Source: Gemmatimonadota bacterium
GTDB taxonomy: Bacteria > Gemmatimonadota > Gemmatimonadetes > Longimicrobiales > RSA9
DNA length: 64,000 nucleotides
Reading direction: 5' to 3'
Assembly: GCA_007126035.1 (NCBI GenBank)
Contig: SLCC01000086.1
Location: forward strand, 1 to 64,000
Both the position numbers and the translations under genes were made by a program. Below the pieces are notes generated by a model. The model was not told the origin of the DNA, searched no databases, and saw nothing but the letters and a program-made list of their open reading frames with translations. Below, in pieces: positions 1 through 8,342 of the stretch (the first letter of the stretch is position 1; each line of letters starts with the position of its first letter).

Positions 1-1016
1 CGGGAAGGTCGGTTCTGACGCCGGGTCGCGACGAGGATGGTCCCGTCAGGCCTGGCGGATACAGTGATGGTCCCGTGCCTGTCGGTCCGGTAGACCTCTG
101 TGTCGATCTGGCAATAGCGTTCCAGCGCGCTGGCGTGGGGGTGGCCGTAGCGGTTGTTCCGACCGACGCCGATCACGACTATTGCGGGTCGTAGCATCTC
201 CAGCAGCTCCTCGGTGTCGCCGTTACGGGATCCGTGGTGGGAGGCCTTGTGCACCTGCACGGGGCCGAGCAGGTCCGGATGATGCTCGATCCACCAGCGC
301 TGCTGCGCCCGCTCGGAGTCGCCCAGGAGCGTGGCCTGGAACTCACCATACTCCACTCGGATGCCGACGGAGTTGTCGTTCTGGCCGCGGGTCGGGTCCC
401 CCTGCGGCGGGATCACCGTCAGGGCCATGGAATCCAGGGTGATCACCCGCCGGTGCGCGTCCAGGCGGAGGGACCCGGCGGCGGCTATCGCCCGCAGGAA
501 ACGTTCGTAGGTGCGGGTGGTGTGGGGGATCCCGTTCTCCATGACGTACCTGGGCCGGTATCGCTCGATCACGGTGATCAGGCCGCCGATGTGGTCGGCG
601 TGATTGTGGGACGCGATCACCAGTTCCAGCGTTTCGACCCCCTTGGCCTCCAGGTGTCCGAGCAGCCGCTCCCCGTCCTGGCCTCCGTCGTAGAGGACGG
701 CCCTGCCATCGGGCGTCCGGATCAGGACCGCGTCGCCCTGACCCACGTCGAGGAAGTGGAGCTCCAGGAAGGCGCTGGAATCGTCCGCCACCGCCGACAC
801 GGGAATGGCGTGAGGCCCGGCGAGCAGCATCGAGCCGGCTCCGCCACCAGCGCCTGCACGGTCAGCCGAGGCGGCCAGGGTGACGGCCAGGGTAACGGCC
901 AGGGTAACGGCCAGGGTGACGGCCAGAATGACGGCCAGGGCCGCACCGGACCGTGCTGCCGGGCCCGCGGGCCGGGGTGCCGGGGAGGTTGGGTTACTAC
1001 AACGCGATGTCGCCAC
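1..1016 (-). CDS. Secreted ComEC-like metallo-beta-lactamase-fold hydrolase (3' end beyond window)
   Basis: The ORF track misses this gene because it runs off the left edge; I translated it by hand and it stays open to base 1. After a long hydrophobic N-terminus come the hallmarks of the ComEC/Rec2 C-terminal MBL domain: 'FLDVGQGDAVLI', the metal motif 'SHNHADHIGG', and later 'SHHGSRNGD' and 'GRNNRYGHPH'. There are no transmembrane competence segments, so it resembles the stand-alone secreted relatives of the ComEC hydrolase domain (phosphodiesterase or nuclease-like), not the DNA channel itself. The start is uncertain. No ATG precedes the signal peptide, and the best candidate is GTG at 1016, which would overlap the end of the DUF3006 gene. 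The signal core is built from a 12-bp tandem repeat (LAVT units). A DUF3006 protein next to such a hydrolase is a familiar pairing. Confidence 0.82.
   Translation of the reverse strand, partial: MATSRCSNPTSPAPRPAGPAARSGAALAVILAVTLAVTLAVTLAVTLAASADRAGAGGGAGSMLLAGPHAIPVSAVADDSSAFLELHFLDVGQGDAVLIRTPDGRAVLYDGGQDGERLLGHLEAKGVETLELVIASHNHADHIGGLITVIERYRPRYVMENGIPHTTRTYERFLRAIAAAGSLRLDAHRRVITLDSMALTVIPPQGDPTRGQNDNSVGIRVEYGEFQATLLGDSERAQQRWWIEHHPDLLGPVQVHKASHHGSRNGDTEELLEMLRPAIVVIGVGRNNRYGHPHASALERYCQIDTEVYRTDRHGTITVSARPDGTILVATRRQNRPS
873..944. repeat. 12-bp tandem repeat encoding the signal-peptide core
   Basis: Five 12-bp units related to GGCCAGGGTRAC (873-932) plus a partial sixth (933-944) lie in frame in the MBL gene. 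On the minus strand they encode alternating LAVT/LAVI tetrapeptides, forming the hydrophobic h-region of the export signal. Unit differences are G/A swaps that leave the peptide hydrophobic. Confidence 0.9.
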
Positions 1017-1251
1017 CGGGGCCTTCCGGGATGGATTCCCGCAGGCGGCGGATCTCCACACCACGGTCAGCCATGGCCCTGGCATCTATGGCGAGGGTCA
1101 GTCGGGCGGTGTCCTGGTCTCGCCGCACGTCCAACCGGAGCACGGTGCCTTCGCCGGCGCCGGTGGGCAGCCAGGAGGCGGGCACCTCCAGGGAGCCGGC
1201 GTCGCCCTCGAGCACGGCGATGCCGTCGGCGATCCGGTCCACGATCAGCAT
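997..1251 (-). CDS. DUF3006 domain protein
   Basis: 84 residues, a normal size for DUF3006. It opens with the family's 'VDRIADGIAVLEGD' and continues as a small beta-rich protein, with 'LPTGAGEGTVLRLDV' in the middle. No signal peptide or membrane segment is visible. It lies 11 bp after the bactofilin stop codon and its 3' end probably overlaps the start of the ComEC-like hydrolase gene, so the three genes form one operon. DUF3006 proteins are commonly found beside ComEC-like MBL hydrolases in other bacteria; their biochemical role is not established, and a partner or modulator role for the hydrolase is inference from position only. Confidence 0.8.
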   Translation of the reverse strand: MLIVDRIADGIAVLEGDAGSLEVPASWLPTGAGEGTVLRLDVRRDQDTARLTLAIDARAMADRGVEIRRLRESIPEGPGGDIAL

Positions 1252-1262
1252 GGGCCTGTCCC

Positions 1263-1820
1263 TCAGGAGGAAGGGCCGGATTTCCCGGTCTCGCCACCAG
1301 TCGGTTTCGGCGGCGACTCGCCGATCCGGATCAGTCCCGAGACCTGACCGCCCTCCTTGAGGCCCAGGCGGCGGGCGGTGACGTCACCATCGACGACGGC
1401 GGTCTCCTCGATGAGCAGGCGACTCGCGTCTGTGATGCTCCCGGTAACCCGGCCCCGGATCAGAGCCTCCTGGACGTTGAGACCGCCGCCGACCGAGCCC
1501 TGGGGTCCGATGGCGACCCAGGGAGCGCTGACACTGCCCCCCACCCGGCCCTCGATGACTACGTCCTGCTCCTTTCCGCTACCCTTGCCAGTGACGTCCC
1601 CGTCCACCCGGCCGGTGGGGCTGACGTGCAGCCGTCGGGCTTCCACGCTGCCCCGTACGTGTCCGTCGATCCGGAGTGCGCCATCGGTGCGGCAGTCGCC
1701 CTTCAGGACCATCCCGTGGCCGATAAGTGATTCACCAGCCTGGACGGCGCCGGCGGTCCGCTCGGCGGCAGCGCGCGGAGCGGGCTCAGGGGACTGCTTC
1801 TTGGATCGCAGTAGTGCCAT
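1263..1820 (-). CDS. Bactofilin (polymer-forming cytoskeletal protein)
   Basis: 185 residues with a central right-handed beta-helix of the bactofilin type: repeating short strands with glycine turns ('GALRIDGHVRGSVEA', 'GRVDGDVTG', 'ALIRGRVTGSI', 'AVVDGDVTA'), flanked by disordered, charged N- and C-terminal tails rich in Pro, Ser and Gly. Bactofilins self-assemble without nucleotide into filaments and scaffold cell-wall or morphology proteins at the membrane. Start chosen at 1820 because GGAGGAACGTC immediately precedes the ATG. First gene of the bactofilin-DUF3006-hydrolase unit. Confidence 0.88.
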   Translation of the reverse strand: MALLRSKKQSPEPAPRAAAERTAGAVQAGESLIGHGMVLKGDCRTDGALRIDGHVRGSVEARRLHVSPTGRVDGDVTGKGSGKEQDVVIEGRVGGSVSAPWVAIGPQGSVGGGLNVQEALIRGRVTGSITDASRLLIEETAVVDGDVTARRLGLKEGGQVSGLIRIGESPPKPTGGETGKSGPSS

Positions 1821-1881
1821 GACGTTCCTCCGGGGGGACCGGGTATCTCACTCTCCAATTCTCACAGCGGAACGAAAGAAA

Positions 1882-1972
1882 GGAAATACCTGTCCCTCAT
1901 GATTAGTGAAGAGGCGAAGAGACGGGATACCTGATCCCGCGGAAATAGCGAAGGCGGGCTACCTGGTCCCGC
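1882..1972. repeat. Three spaced copies of a small hairpin element
   Basis: In the 169-bp gap between the D-aminoacylase-like stop (1990) and the bactofilin start (1820), the core TACCTG(R)TCCC occurs at about 1887, 1928 and 1960. Two copies are clean inverted repeats: CGGGAT-ACCTG-ATCCCG (1923-1939) and GCGGG...CCCGC (1954-1972). The third (1882-1896) is decayed. Position downstream of the minus-strand hydrolase gene suits a terminator or RNA-stability element, and upstream of bactofilin suits an operator; the sequence does not decide. Confidence 0.5.
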
Positions 1973-1989
1973 TGAAACCCTCTGGCCTG

Positions 1990-3693
1990 TCATTGCCCGC
2001 GGTACCCCGGCCCGCGTACGATCCGGCCCGGCATTGCGCCGGTGTGGGCGGCATCGCGGATGACGGCCACGCCGTTGACGAACAGGTGCTCCACGCCCAC
2101 CGACAGCTGGTGCGGCTCGTCGTAGGTGGCGCGGTCCCTGATCGTCGCCGGGTCGAAGACCACGATATCGGCGAGCATCCCCTCTCGTAGCAGCCCCCGG
2201 TCCTGGATGCCCAGGCGGTTGGCCACGGCGGAGCTGGCCTTTCGCACGGCCTCCTCCAGGGTGATCACCTCCTGTTCCCGTACGTACCTGCCCAGGATCC
2301 GCGGGTAGGTGCCGTAGCCCCGGGGATGGACCAGTCGGGTCGTCTGTTCCGGGTCCGTGCCGCCGGCGTCGGTGCCGAAGCTGATCCACGGCTGGCGCAT
2401 CTGCGTGGCCACGTTGTCCTCGCTCATGAGGAAGTACATGGTGAAGATGCGCTGCTCCTCGGAGATGATGAGGTCGATGGCGGCGTCGGCCCAGTGCTGC
2501 CCGCGGGCCTCGGCTATCTCCGACAGGCGACGCCCCGCCCACGCCTCGTTCTCGGGCTGCTCGAGCCCCACGACCATGACACCTTCCGGGCCCGCCAGGA
2601 TACAGAAGTTCTCCCAGTCACTGTACTCCGCCACCATCTCGGCCCGGATCCTGGCTCGCATCTCCGGGTCCCGGAGGTTGTCGAACAGCTTCCCGTCGGC
2701 GGCGGCCCAGGCGGGGAGGCAAGACGTGAGCCCGGTTCCCGCGGCAGGGTAGGGGTACATGTCGGCGGTGACGTCCTGCCCGGCTGCGCGCGCCGAATCT
2801 ATCTTGGCGATGGCCGGCTCCATCCGGTCCCAGTTCCGCTGGCCCGCGGCCTTGAGGTGGTAGATCTGGACGGGGACGCCGCCTTCCCGGCCGATCCGCA
2901 GCGCCTCGTCCAGCGCTTCCAGGAACCGGTCGCCCTCGGAGCGGAGGTGGGTGATGTAGATGCCTCCGTACGGCCCGATCACCCTGGCCAGCTCGATCAG
3001 CTCCTCGGTGGTGGCAAAGTCGCCCGGGGCGTAGATCAGCGACGTGGCCAGGCCGAACGCACCGTCCTCCATGGCCCGGACCATGGCCGCCCGCATGGTG
3101 TCCAGCTCCGCCGGCGAGGGCGGACCCTGGGCCATCCCCTTCCCGTAACGACGGATGGTGCCGCCGCCGACGAAGGAGCCGCCGTTCACCGACATACCCG
3201 TCTCCTCCATGGCACGCAGCCAGACGTCGAAGCCGCGGGGGCCGAAGAAGCGCGTCGCCCGCTCCCTGACCGCCGGATCGGTCAGGTCCACGTCGCCGAT
3301 CGTCAGCTCGTTGGCCGGCGCGTTCGACGTGCTCTCACCCATGATCTCCGTCGTGATGCCCTGGGTCACCTTGCTCAGCACCCGGCCGTCGCCGTCCAGC
3401 AGCGCCGCCCGGGAATGACTGATCACGTCGATGAAGCCGGGGGCAACGACACGGCCACGGGCGTCCAGTCGCTCAGTCGCCGGCGCGTTCGCCAGGAGAC
3501 CGGCGGGGGCGACACGGGCGATGCGGTCGCCCCGCACCGCCACATCGCCGTAGAACCAGGGGTTGCCGGTCCCGTCCACGATCCGGCCACGCTCGATCAC
3601 CAGGTCGTAGGGGGCCTCGGGTGCGGGAGCACGAGGAGCGGCCGGCGCGCACGCGGCGGCGGCCATGATCAACAGCAGGGCGAGGTTCCGCAT
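1990..3693 (-). CDS. N-acyl-D-amino-acid deacylase family amidohydrolase, lipoprotein
   Basis: About 567 residues from the preferred start at 3693. The ORF track extends into capA, but the ATG at 3693 begins a lipoprotein signal 'MRNLALLLIMAAAACAPA' with the lipidated Cys at residue 15. The body is a D-aminoacylase-type TIM barrel: 'GTGNPWFYGDVAVRGDRIARV', 'APGFIDVISHS', 'ITHLRSEGDRF', 'QIYHLKAAGQ', 'GTDAGG', and a closing urease-like beta domain 'LREGMLADIVVFDP'. The usual HxH metal pair appears as I-S-H, a variant I believe recurs in this subgroup. Likely exported and membrane-anchored, releasing D-amino acids from N-acyl or peptide substrates; exact substrate unknown. It lies downstream of the capA-like gene on the same strand, 130 bp away. 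Confidence 0.85.
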   Translation of the reverse strand: MRNLALLLIMAAAACAPAAPRAPAPEAPYDLVIERGRIVDGTGNPWFYGDVAVRGDRIARVAPAGLLANAPATERLDARGRVVAPGFIDVISHSRAALLDGDGRVLSKVTQGITTEIMGESTSNAPANELTIGDVDLTDPAVRERATRFFGPRGFDVWLRAMEETGMSVNGGSFVGGGTIRRYGKGMAQGPPSPAELDTMRAAMVRAMEDGAFGLATSLIYAPGDFATTEELIELARVIGPYGGIYITHLRSEGDRFLEALDEALRIGREGGVPVQIYHLKAAGQRNWDRMEPAIAKIDSARAAGQDVTADMYPYPAAGTGLTSCLPAWAAADGKLFDNLRDPEMRARIRAEMVAEYSDWENFCILAGPEGVMVVGLEQPENEAWAGRRLSEIAEARGQHWADAAIDLIISEEQRIFTMYFLMSEDNVATQMRQPWISFGTDAGGTDPEQTTRLVHPRGYGTYPRILGRYVREQEVITLEEAVRKASSAVANRLGIQDRGLLREGMLADIVVFDPATIRDRATYDEPHQLSVGVEHLFVNGVAVIRDAAHTGAMPGRIVRGPGYRGQ

Positions 3694-3823
3694 CGCTCGG
3701 CACGGTTCGGGTATCTGCGGCCTGCCGGCACCGGACCGGCTCGGTCCGCTGGCAACGTAGACCAACCGCCAGGCCGGGACAAGCCAGGCCGATGTCAGAG
3801 CACCCGCCGTGGCTAGCGCGACG

Positions 3824-4948
3824 TCACGAATCCGAAGCGGGGGGGCGGAGCCGCAGCATCGGCTCCCGGTCGCTTCCCACCACAGCGGCGCCGAACCGTC
3901 CGAACTCACGGTCGAGGGTGGCGCGGAGCCATTCCACCTCCCGGGTGGACGGGTCCTCGAGGCGCATCTTCCTGATCCGGAAGGGCCTCATGTCCAGTCC
4001 CATGAGCTTGCCGCTGTCCGGATCGACGGCGGGCAGGTAGAGGACGACCAGGTCGTCCCGGAACTCCTCGTAGCCGCTGATCCCCTCGTAGTCGTCCAGG
4101 AAGTCTCCGCAGCCGTACAGGATGAGCCGGTCCCGGTAGACTTCTCCGGCCCTGGGATGATGGGAGGAGTGGCCGTGGACCAGGTCGACGCCCGCGTCCA
4201 CCAGGGTGTGGGCGATGAGCCGGTGTCTCCGGGGGATGGCATAGCCCCAGTTCGAGCCCCAGTGGACGGAAGCGACCACGACATCGCCGGGCTGCTTCAG
4301 GGCGACGATGGGCGCGGCCATGGCGGCGGCCCGCTCCGCCATGCTGCGGGCGGCCGCATCGGGGAGCAGGCTGACGCCCGGCCGGTGGGGTGCCGCGGCC
4401 CAGCCTGGCGGGATGCCGCTGTCGCTCAGCCCGAAAGCGAAGAGCAGGATCCGGCTCCCGGCTCCCGCCTCCAGAGCCACCGGTGCCCGGGCTGCGTCCA
4501 GGTCCCGGCCCGCGCCAACCGGCGGGATCCCGGCACCCTCCAGGGCGGCCAGCGTCTCGAGCAGGCCTTCCGGTCCCCAGTCAAGCACGTGGTTGTTGGC
4601 CAGGACGCAGGCGTCGACACGTCCTGCCTCCAGGACCGGCTCGTTGGCGGGGTGCATCCTGTAGTTGATCCCCTTGGGCAGGGCAGCATCGCTCGTGGTG
4701 ATGCTGGTCTCGAGATTGATGATCAGGGGCGCCGGCGCCAGCTCCTGGAGCACCGGGAGCGCGCGGCCCCACACATAGTGGTAGTCGACGGGTCGGCTGA
4801 TGGGGCCATTGGCCCGTTCCGCCAGCTCCACGTAGTCCAGGGCGGAGCGGACGTATCGCTCGTGCAGGGCCGGGTCGGAAGGGTGGGGGAGGATCTGGTC
4901 GACGCCCCGGCCGAGCATGACGTCGCCGGTGAGGCACAGAGTGATCAT
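3824..4948 (-). CDS. CapA-family (poly-gamma-glutamate synthesis-like) protein
   Basis: 374 residues matching the PGA_cap metallophosphatase-like fold: N-terminal 'LTGDVMLGRGVD', 'INLETSIT', 'VLANNHVLDWGPEGLLETL', 'GAGRDLDAAR' and 'HGHSSHHPRA', the conserved blocks of CapA-like proteins. Unlike Bacillus CapA it has no N-terminal membrane anchor or signal peptide, so it appears cytosolic. No capB/capC ligase genes are nearby, which argues against a poly-gamma-glutamate capsule role and for a generic phosphoesterase of the superfamily. The start at 4948 places 'MITLCLTGD' at the extreme N-terminus as in short CapA homologues; no strong ribosome-binding site is visible. Confidence 0.8.
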   Translation of the reverse strand: MITLCLTGDVMLGRGVDQILPHPSDPALHERYVRSALDYVELAERANGPISRPVDYHYVWGRALPVLQELAPAPLIINLETSITTSDAALPKGINYRMHPANEPVLEAGRVDACVLANNHVLDWGPEGLLETLAALEGAGIPPVGAGRDLDAARAPVALEAGAGSRILLFAFGLSDSGIPPGWAAAPHRPGVSLLPDAAARSMAERAAAMAAPIVALKQPGDVVVASVHWGSNWGYAIPRRHRLIAHTLVDAGVDLVHGHSSHHPRAGEVYRDRLILYGCGDFLDDYEGISGYEEFRDDLVVLYLPAVDPDSGKLMGLDMRPFRIRKMRLEDPSTREVEWLRATLDREFGRFGAAVVGSDREPMLRLRPPASDS

Positions 4949-5474
4949 GGCGGCACGGCGTTCAGGAAGCGTTGCCGTTCATGATGGATCCAGCCGGAGA
5001 TACGGTCAATGGGATGGTCCCGGGGTGAGTCCTGGCCCGAAAGTGTCACGGCCCGAAAACTCTTGCGCGCCCGGCCCAGGATGATAATCCTTCAAGTACC
5101 AGCGCTGGCGCGGGCCGCTGACAATGCCCATTCAGGCCGGTGCTCCGGGCGGCAACGTCGTCGCCCAGGACCCCCTGACCCTCTTCGCGAGGGCGTACCC
5201 GGGCAGAGACGGCGCGTCAGACGCGGTGGTGACGGGGGCCGGGACCCAGGAGCCCGTCGCCAAACGCTGACCGGGTCCAGGAGGCAGTATGCCACCTGAC
5301 AAGCCAGGGCCCGGGGCGAGAGCGCGACTCTCGTCCCGGGCCATCGTCATCGGCATTCCGCTCCCGCCCACGAACCTCGAGTCTCGAACAGCGGCCTCCC
5401 TGTTCGCGCTCTCGTGGGACGCGCCCGCTCAGCGCCGCCTCCAGGTGCGGTCAAGGCCATGTCCGAGGTCTCCA
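4949..5474. other. Gap without a supported gene
   Basis: 525 bp between the CapA-like start and the amidohydrolase stop. The listed ORFs are low-complexity Arg/Pro/Gly frames typical of GC-rich non-coding DNA. One 48-codon plus-strand ORF (5124-5270) has a slightly protein-like composition, and AGGAGG precedes an ATG at 5289, but nothing ties either to a known protein. No convincing terminator seen. Confidence 0.5.
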
Positions 5475-8342
5475 TCAACGTCTGTTCAAGAACTGCTCAT
5501 ACAGATGCCGGTGCTTGTTGTCGTGGGGGTCGACCTCCTCGCCGGCTATCCACATCCGCTGCACGCGGGTGGTGATCTGGAGGATGTCCCCGTCTGCCAG
5601 GACCAGGTCGGCCCGTTTGCCTGGTGTGATGCTGCCCATCTCGGTGCCCAGCCCCATGATCTCGGCTGGCGCGAGGGTCAGGCCCCGCAGGGCCACGTCC
5701 CCTGGCAGGCCGTAGGCCCGGTGCCTGGCGGCCAGGTATGGCAGGTTCCGCACGTCGGCCACGCTGCGGGTGGTGAAGGCGACAGGCACGCCTGCCTGGT
5801 GGAGGATGGCGGCGTTCCGCCAGCCGGCGTCGTGGGGGTCGTCACGGTCGCCGGTAACGTCCAGGCCGGTGCTGAGGACGACGGGGATACCGCGGCGGCC
5901 CAGCTCGTCAGCCAGACGGTGGGCGTGCTCTCCGCCCACGATGACTGGCCGGACGGCGGGGAACCGGTCCAGCAGCAGGAGCAGGGTCCGGATCTGGCGT
6001 TCCCGGTCCAGGTGGAAGAGGGCGGGCAAGTCGCCTGACAGGACGGGCGCCATGGCTTCGAGCATGAGTCTCTCGCCACCGTGCACCTGTGCCTCGAAGG
6101 GCTGGTCCGGCCGGTCCCTGGTGGCTGCGTGGCGGGTGAAGGCCTGGGCCCGCTCGAACAGTCTTACCAGCGCGTCCACCGCGTCGCCCTTCAGCTCCGG
6201 CTCGTCCCACTCGTTGCCATCGGGGCGGGGGAAGTAGATCACCATGGCTGCCCGGTCCGCCAGGGACATGCGCCTGGGCGTGTCACCCCGTAGCTGGAGC
6301 AGGGACGCCGCGCCGGGTATGGCGCTGCCGCGCTGGTGGGTGAGGACACTGGTGATGCCGTTGGCCCGGGCCACATTGTACGTCACGGAGTGGGGCTGGA
6401 GCCCGATCATGGCCCGGAGGTGCGGATTGAAGTCGCCCACCTCCCGCTGGTCCGTGGCTGCCGGGACCTGTCCCACCTCGATGAGTCCGAGCCCTGTGGA
6501 GAGGTCGGTCATGCCCGGGAACAGGTGCTGGCCGGCGACGTCGATCCGTTCGGCGTCGCCGGGGATGGTGACCTGGCCGGCCGTGCCCACGTGGGCGATC
6601 CGGCCATCCCGGACCACTACCACGCCGTTCTCGATGGACGGCCCGTCACCCGGATGGATGGTGGCGCCCACGAGCGCGAAGGTGCCGGTTGCGGGGGGCA
6701 GCGCCGGGTCCGTGAGGCGCCGGTCTCCGGCCCAGGCGACCCGGGGCGCCTGACCGGACCGGGCGGCCAACGACGGACTGACCACTGGGCCGGCCGATGG
6801 AGTGGCCGTTCCGGTCGTGGCGGTGGCGGTCGTCGCCGGAGCGGCCTGGACAGTGGCCAGGGTCCGCATGGGCGTCCGTCGGTAGTCGGCTTCCCGCTCC
6901 CGCTCCCAGTATACCAGGCCGTCCATGATGGTCTTCTCGACGCGGGTGTCGACGTCGAAGGGGTCGCCGCTCAGGAGCACGATGTCGCCGTGCTTGCCCA
7001 CCTGGATGGAGCCGACCTTGTCATCGATGAGGAGCTGCTGGGCGGGGTAGAGGGTGTACATGCGCAGCGCCTCCTCCTTCGGCACGTCACCGTACTTGAC
7101 CGGCTTCATGATCTCGTAGGTGGCGAAGGTCTGGAGCCGCTCACTGTCGGAGTTCAGGCTGGTGTGGACGCCCTGAGCGTGCATGATGGCCGCGTTGTAG
7201 GGCGTGGCGTCGAAGGCCTCCAGCTTGAAGTGCCACCAGTCGGAGAAGGTGGAGCCGCAGGCGCCGTGCTCAGCCATCTCGGCGGCCACCCGGTAGCCCT
7301 CGAGGACGTGGGTGAAGCAGTCGATCAGGAAGCCGAACCGCTCCGCCACGTCGATGAGCATGAGGATCTCGTCGGCGCGGTAGGAGTGGGCATGGATTCG
7401 GAGCCTGCCCTCCATGATGTCGACCAGCGCCTCGAGGCGCTGGTCCCGGCGGGGCGGGACGCGGAAGGACCGGGGGCTCTGCCGGTACCGCTCCCACTCG
7501 TCGCGGTAGGCCTGGGCCGCCTCGAAGGCCTGGATGTAGAGGGCCTCGACGCCCTGGCGGGACAGGGGGTAGCGCTGGGGCCCGTCGTCGCTCCAGGCCT
7601 TGCGGGTCACGTTCTCGCCCAGGGCGAACTTCACCGTCTGGGGCGCGCCCTGGACCAGGAACTGCTCCGGGTGCGTCAAGCCCCAGCGCGGCTTGATGAT
7701 GGCGCTCTGGGCGCCGATCAGGTTGCAGCTCCCGTGGAGGACCTGCGCCGTGGTGACGCCGCCGGTGAGGGCCCGGAAGATCCCGAAATCGTCCGGGTTG
7801 AGCTGATCGATGACCCGGGTCTCCGGCACGATGGGCGATGTGCACTCGTTGTACGTGGTCATGGCGATGTGCGAGTGCTCGTCCACGAACCCGGGGATGG
7901 CGGTGTAGCCGGAGCCGTCCAGCACCGTCACGCCCCGGGGCGCCGAGAGGTTCCGGCCGATCTGCCGGATCACGCCGTCCCTGATCAGGATGTCGGTATC
8001 GGTGAGCGTCTCTCCCGCCGCCGTCCAGACGGTGTCCAGGCCGCGGATGAGGATGGAGCCCCGTGGCACGTCCACCTCGCCCTCGGCTATCTGCGGCCGG
8101 AAGCTGGCGCCCCTGGCTGCCAGGGCGCCGCCGTCAAGTGACGACTGGCCCGCCGCCGGTGCCTCGGCCCGGGCGGAGGCCGGTGCCCTGGCCTGAGCCG
8201 CCACCGGTCCGGGCACCGCCGCGGCCAGGGTGGCGAGGGTGGCGAGGGCGGTGAGGGCGGTGAGCAACACCGTCTTCGCCGCGCCCAACGCTGCCGGCTG
8301 CGTCAGAGCCTGTCCGGCTCGCTTCATGTCAATGGCGATCAT
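5475..8342 (-). CDS. Exported tandem amidohydrolase (two fused amidohydrolase domains)
   Basis: About 955 residues. The start is ATG 8342, which overlaps the TGA of the preceding gene as ATGA; the longer ORF-track N-terminus is a shadow. After a Sec signal ending 'VPGPVAAQA' come two complete imidazolonepropionase/dihydroorotase-like modules. Module 1 (about residues 80-480) has 'GFVDEHSHIA' with an intact HxH, 'GGVTTAQVLHGS', a later histidine cluster 'RIHAHSYRADEI' and 'LNSDSERL'. Module 2 (about 540-955) starts 'ALVGATIHPGDG' but reads 'FPGMTDLSTGLGLIE' where HxH should be, and ends 'ITPGKRADLVLADGDI'. So the first half is probably catalytic and the second degenerate or structural. It probably acts in the periplasm on amides or peptidic substrates; substrate unknown. 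Confidence 0.85.
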   Translation of the reverse strand: MIAIDMKRAGQALTQPAALGAAKTVLLTALTALATLATLAAAVPGPVAAQARAPASARAEAPAAGQSSLDGGALAARGASFRPQIAEGEVDVPRGSILIRGLDTVWTAAGETLTDTDILIRDGVIRQIGRNLSAPRGVTVLDGSGYTAIPGFVDEHSHIAMTTYNECTSPIVPETRVIDQLNPDDFGIFRALTGGVTTAQVLHGSCNLIGAQSAIIKPRWGLTHPEQFLVQGAPQTVKFALGENVTRKAWSDDGPQRYPLSRQGVEALYIQAFEAAQAYRDEWERYRQSPRSFRVPPRRDQRLEALVDIMEGRLRIHAHSYRADEILMLIDVAERFGFLIDCFTHVLEGYRVAAEMAEHGACGSTFSDWWHFKLEAFDATPYNAAIMHAQGVHTSLNSDSERLQTFATYEIMKPVKYGDVPKEEALRMYTLYPAQQLLIDDKVGSIQVGKHGDIVLLSGDPFDVDTRVEKTIMDGLVYWEREREADYRRTPMRTLATVQAAPATTATATTGTATPSAGPVVSPSLAARSGQAPRVAWAGDRRLTDPALPPATGTFALVGATIHPGDGPSIENGVVVVRDGRIAHVGTAGQVTIPGDAERIDVAGQHLFPGMTDLSTGLGLIEVGQVPAATDQREVGDFNPHLRAMIGLQPHSVTYNVARANGITSVLTHQRGSAIPGAASLLQLRGDTPRRMSLADRAAMVIYFPRPDGNEWDEPELKGDAVDALVRLFERAQAFTRHAATRDRPDQPFEAQVHGGERLMLEAMAPVLSGDLPALFHLDRERQIRTLLLLLDRFPAVRPVIVGGEHAHRLADELGRRGIPVVLSTGLDVTGDRDDPHDAGWRNAAILHQAGVPVAFTTRSVADVRNLPYLAARHRAYGLPGDVALRGLTLAPAEIMGLGTEMGSITPGKRADLVLADGDILQITTRVQRMWIAGEEVDPHDNKHRHLYEQFLNRR
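8221..8265. repeat. 9-bp tandem repeat in a signal peptide
   Basis: Four 9-bp units (GTGGCGAGG twice, then GCGGTGAGG/GCGGTGAGC) at 8230-8265 plus a flanking relative encode the LTA/LAT-rich hydrophobic core of the tandem amidohydrolase export signal on the minus strand. Confidence 0.8.

Noticed and set aside
873-944. Short regular repeats considered as a CRISPR or origin iterons
   Set aside because: Units are contiguous 12-mers with no spacers, and they are in frame inside a signal-peptide coding sequence.
234-1730. 498-aa plus-strand ORF and nested plus-strand ORFs over the first genes
   Set aside because: Antisense shadows of the ComEC-like, DUF3006 and bactofilin genes; repetitive low-complexity translation with no domain.
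3824-4948. Poly-gamma-glutamate capsule locus
   Set aside because: Only a CapA-like protein without membrane anchor; no capB, capC or capE homologue nearby.
5009-5371. Small ORFs in the 4.9-5.5 kb gap, including 5124-5270 and an AGGAGG-preceded ATG at 5289
   Set aside because: No domain, no conservation evidence, and the 5289 frame runs antisense through the amidohydrolase catalytic region.
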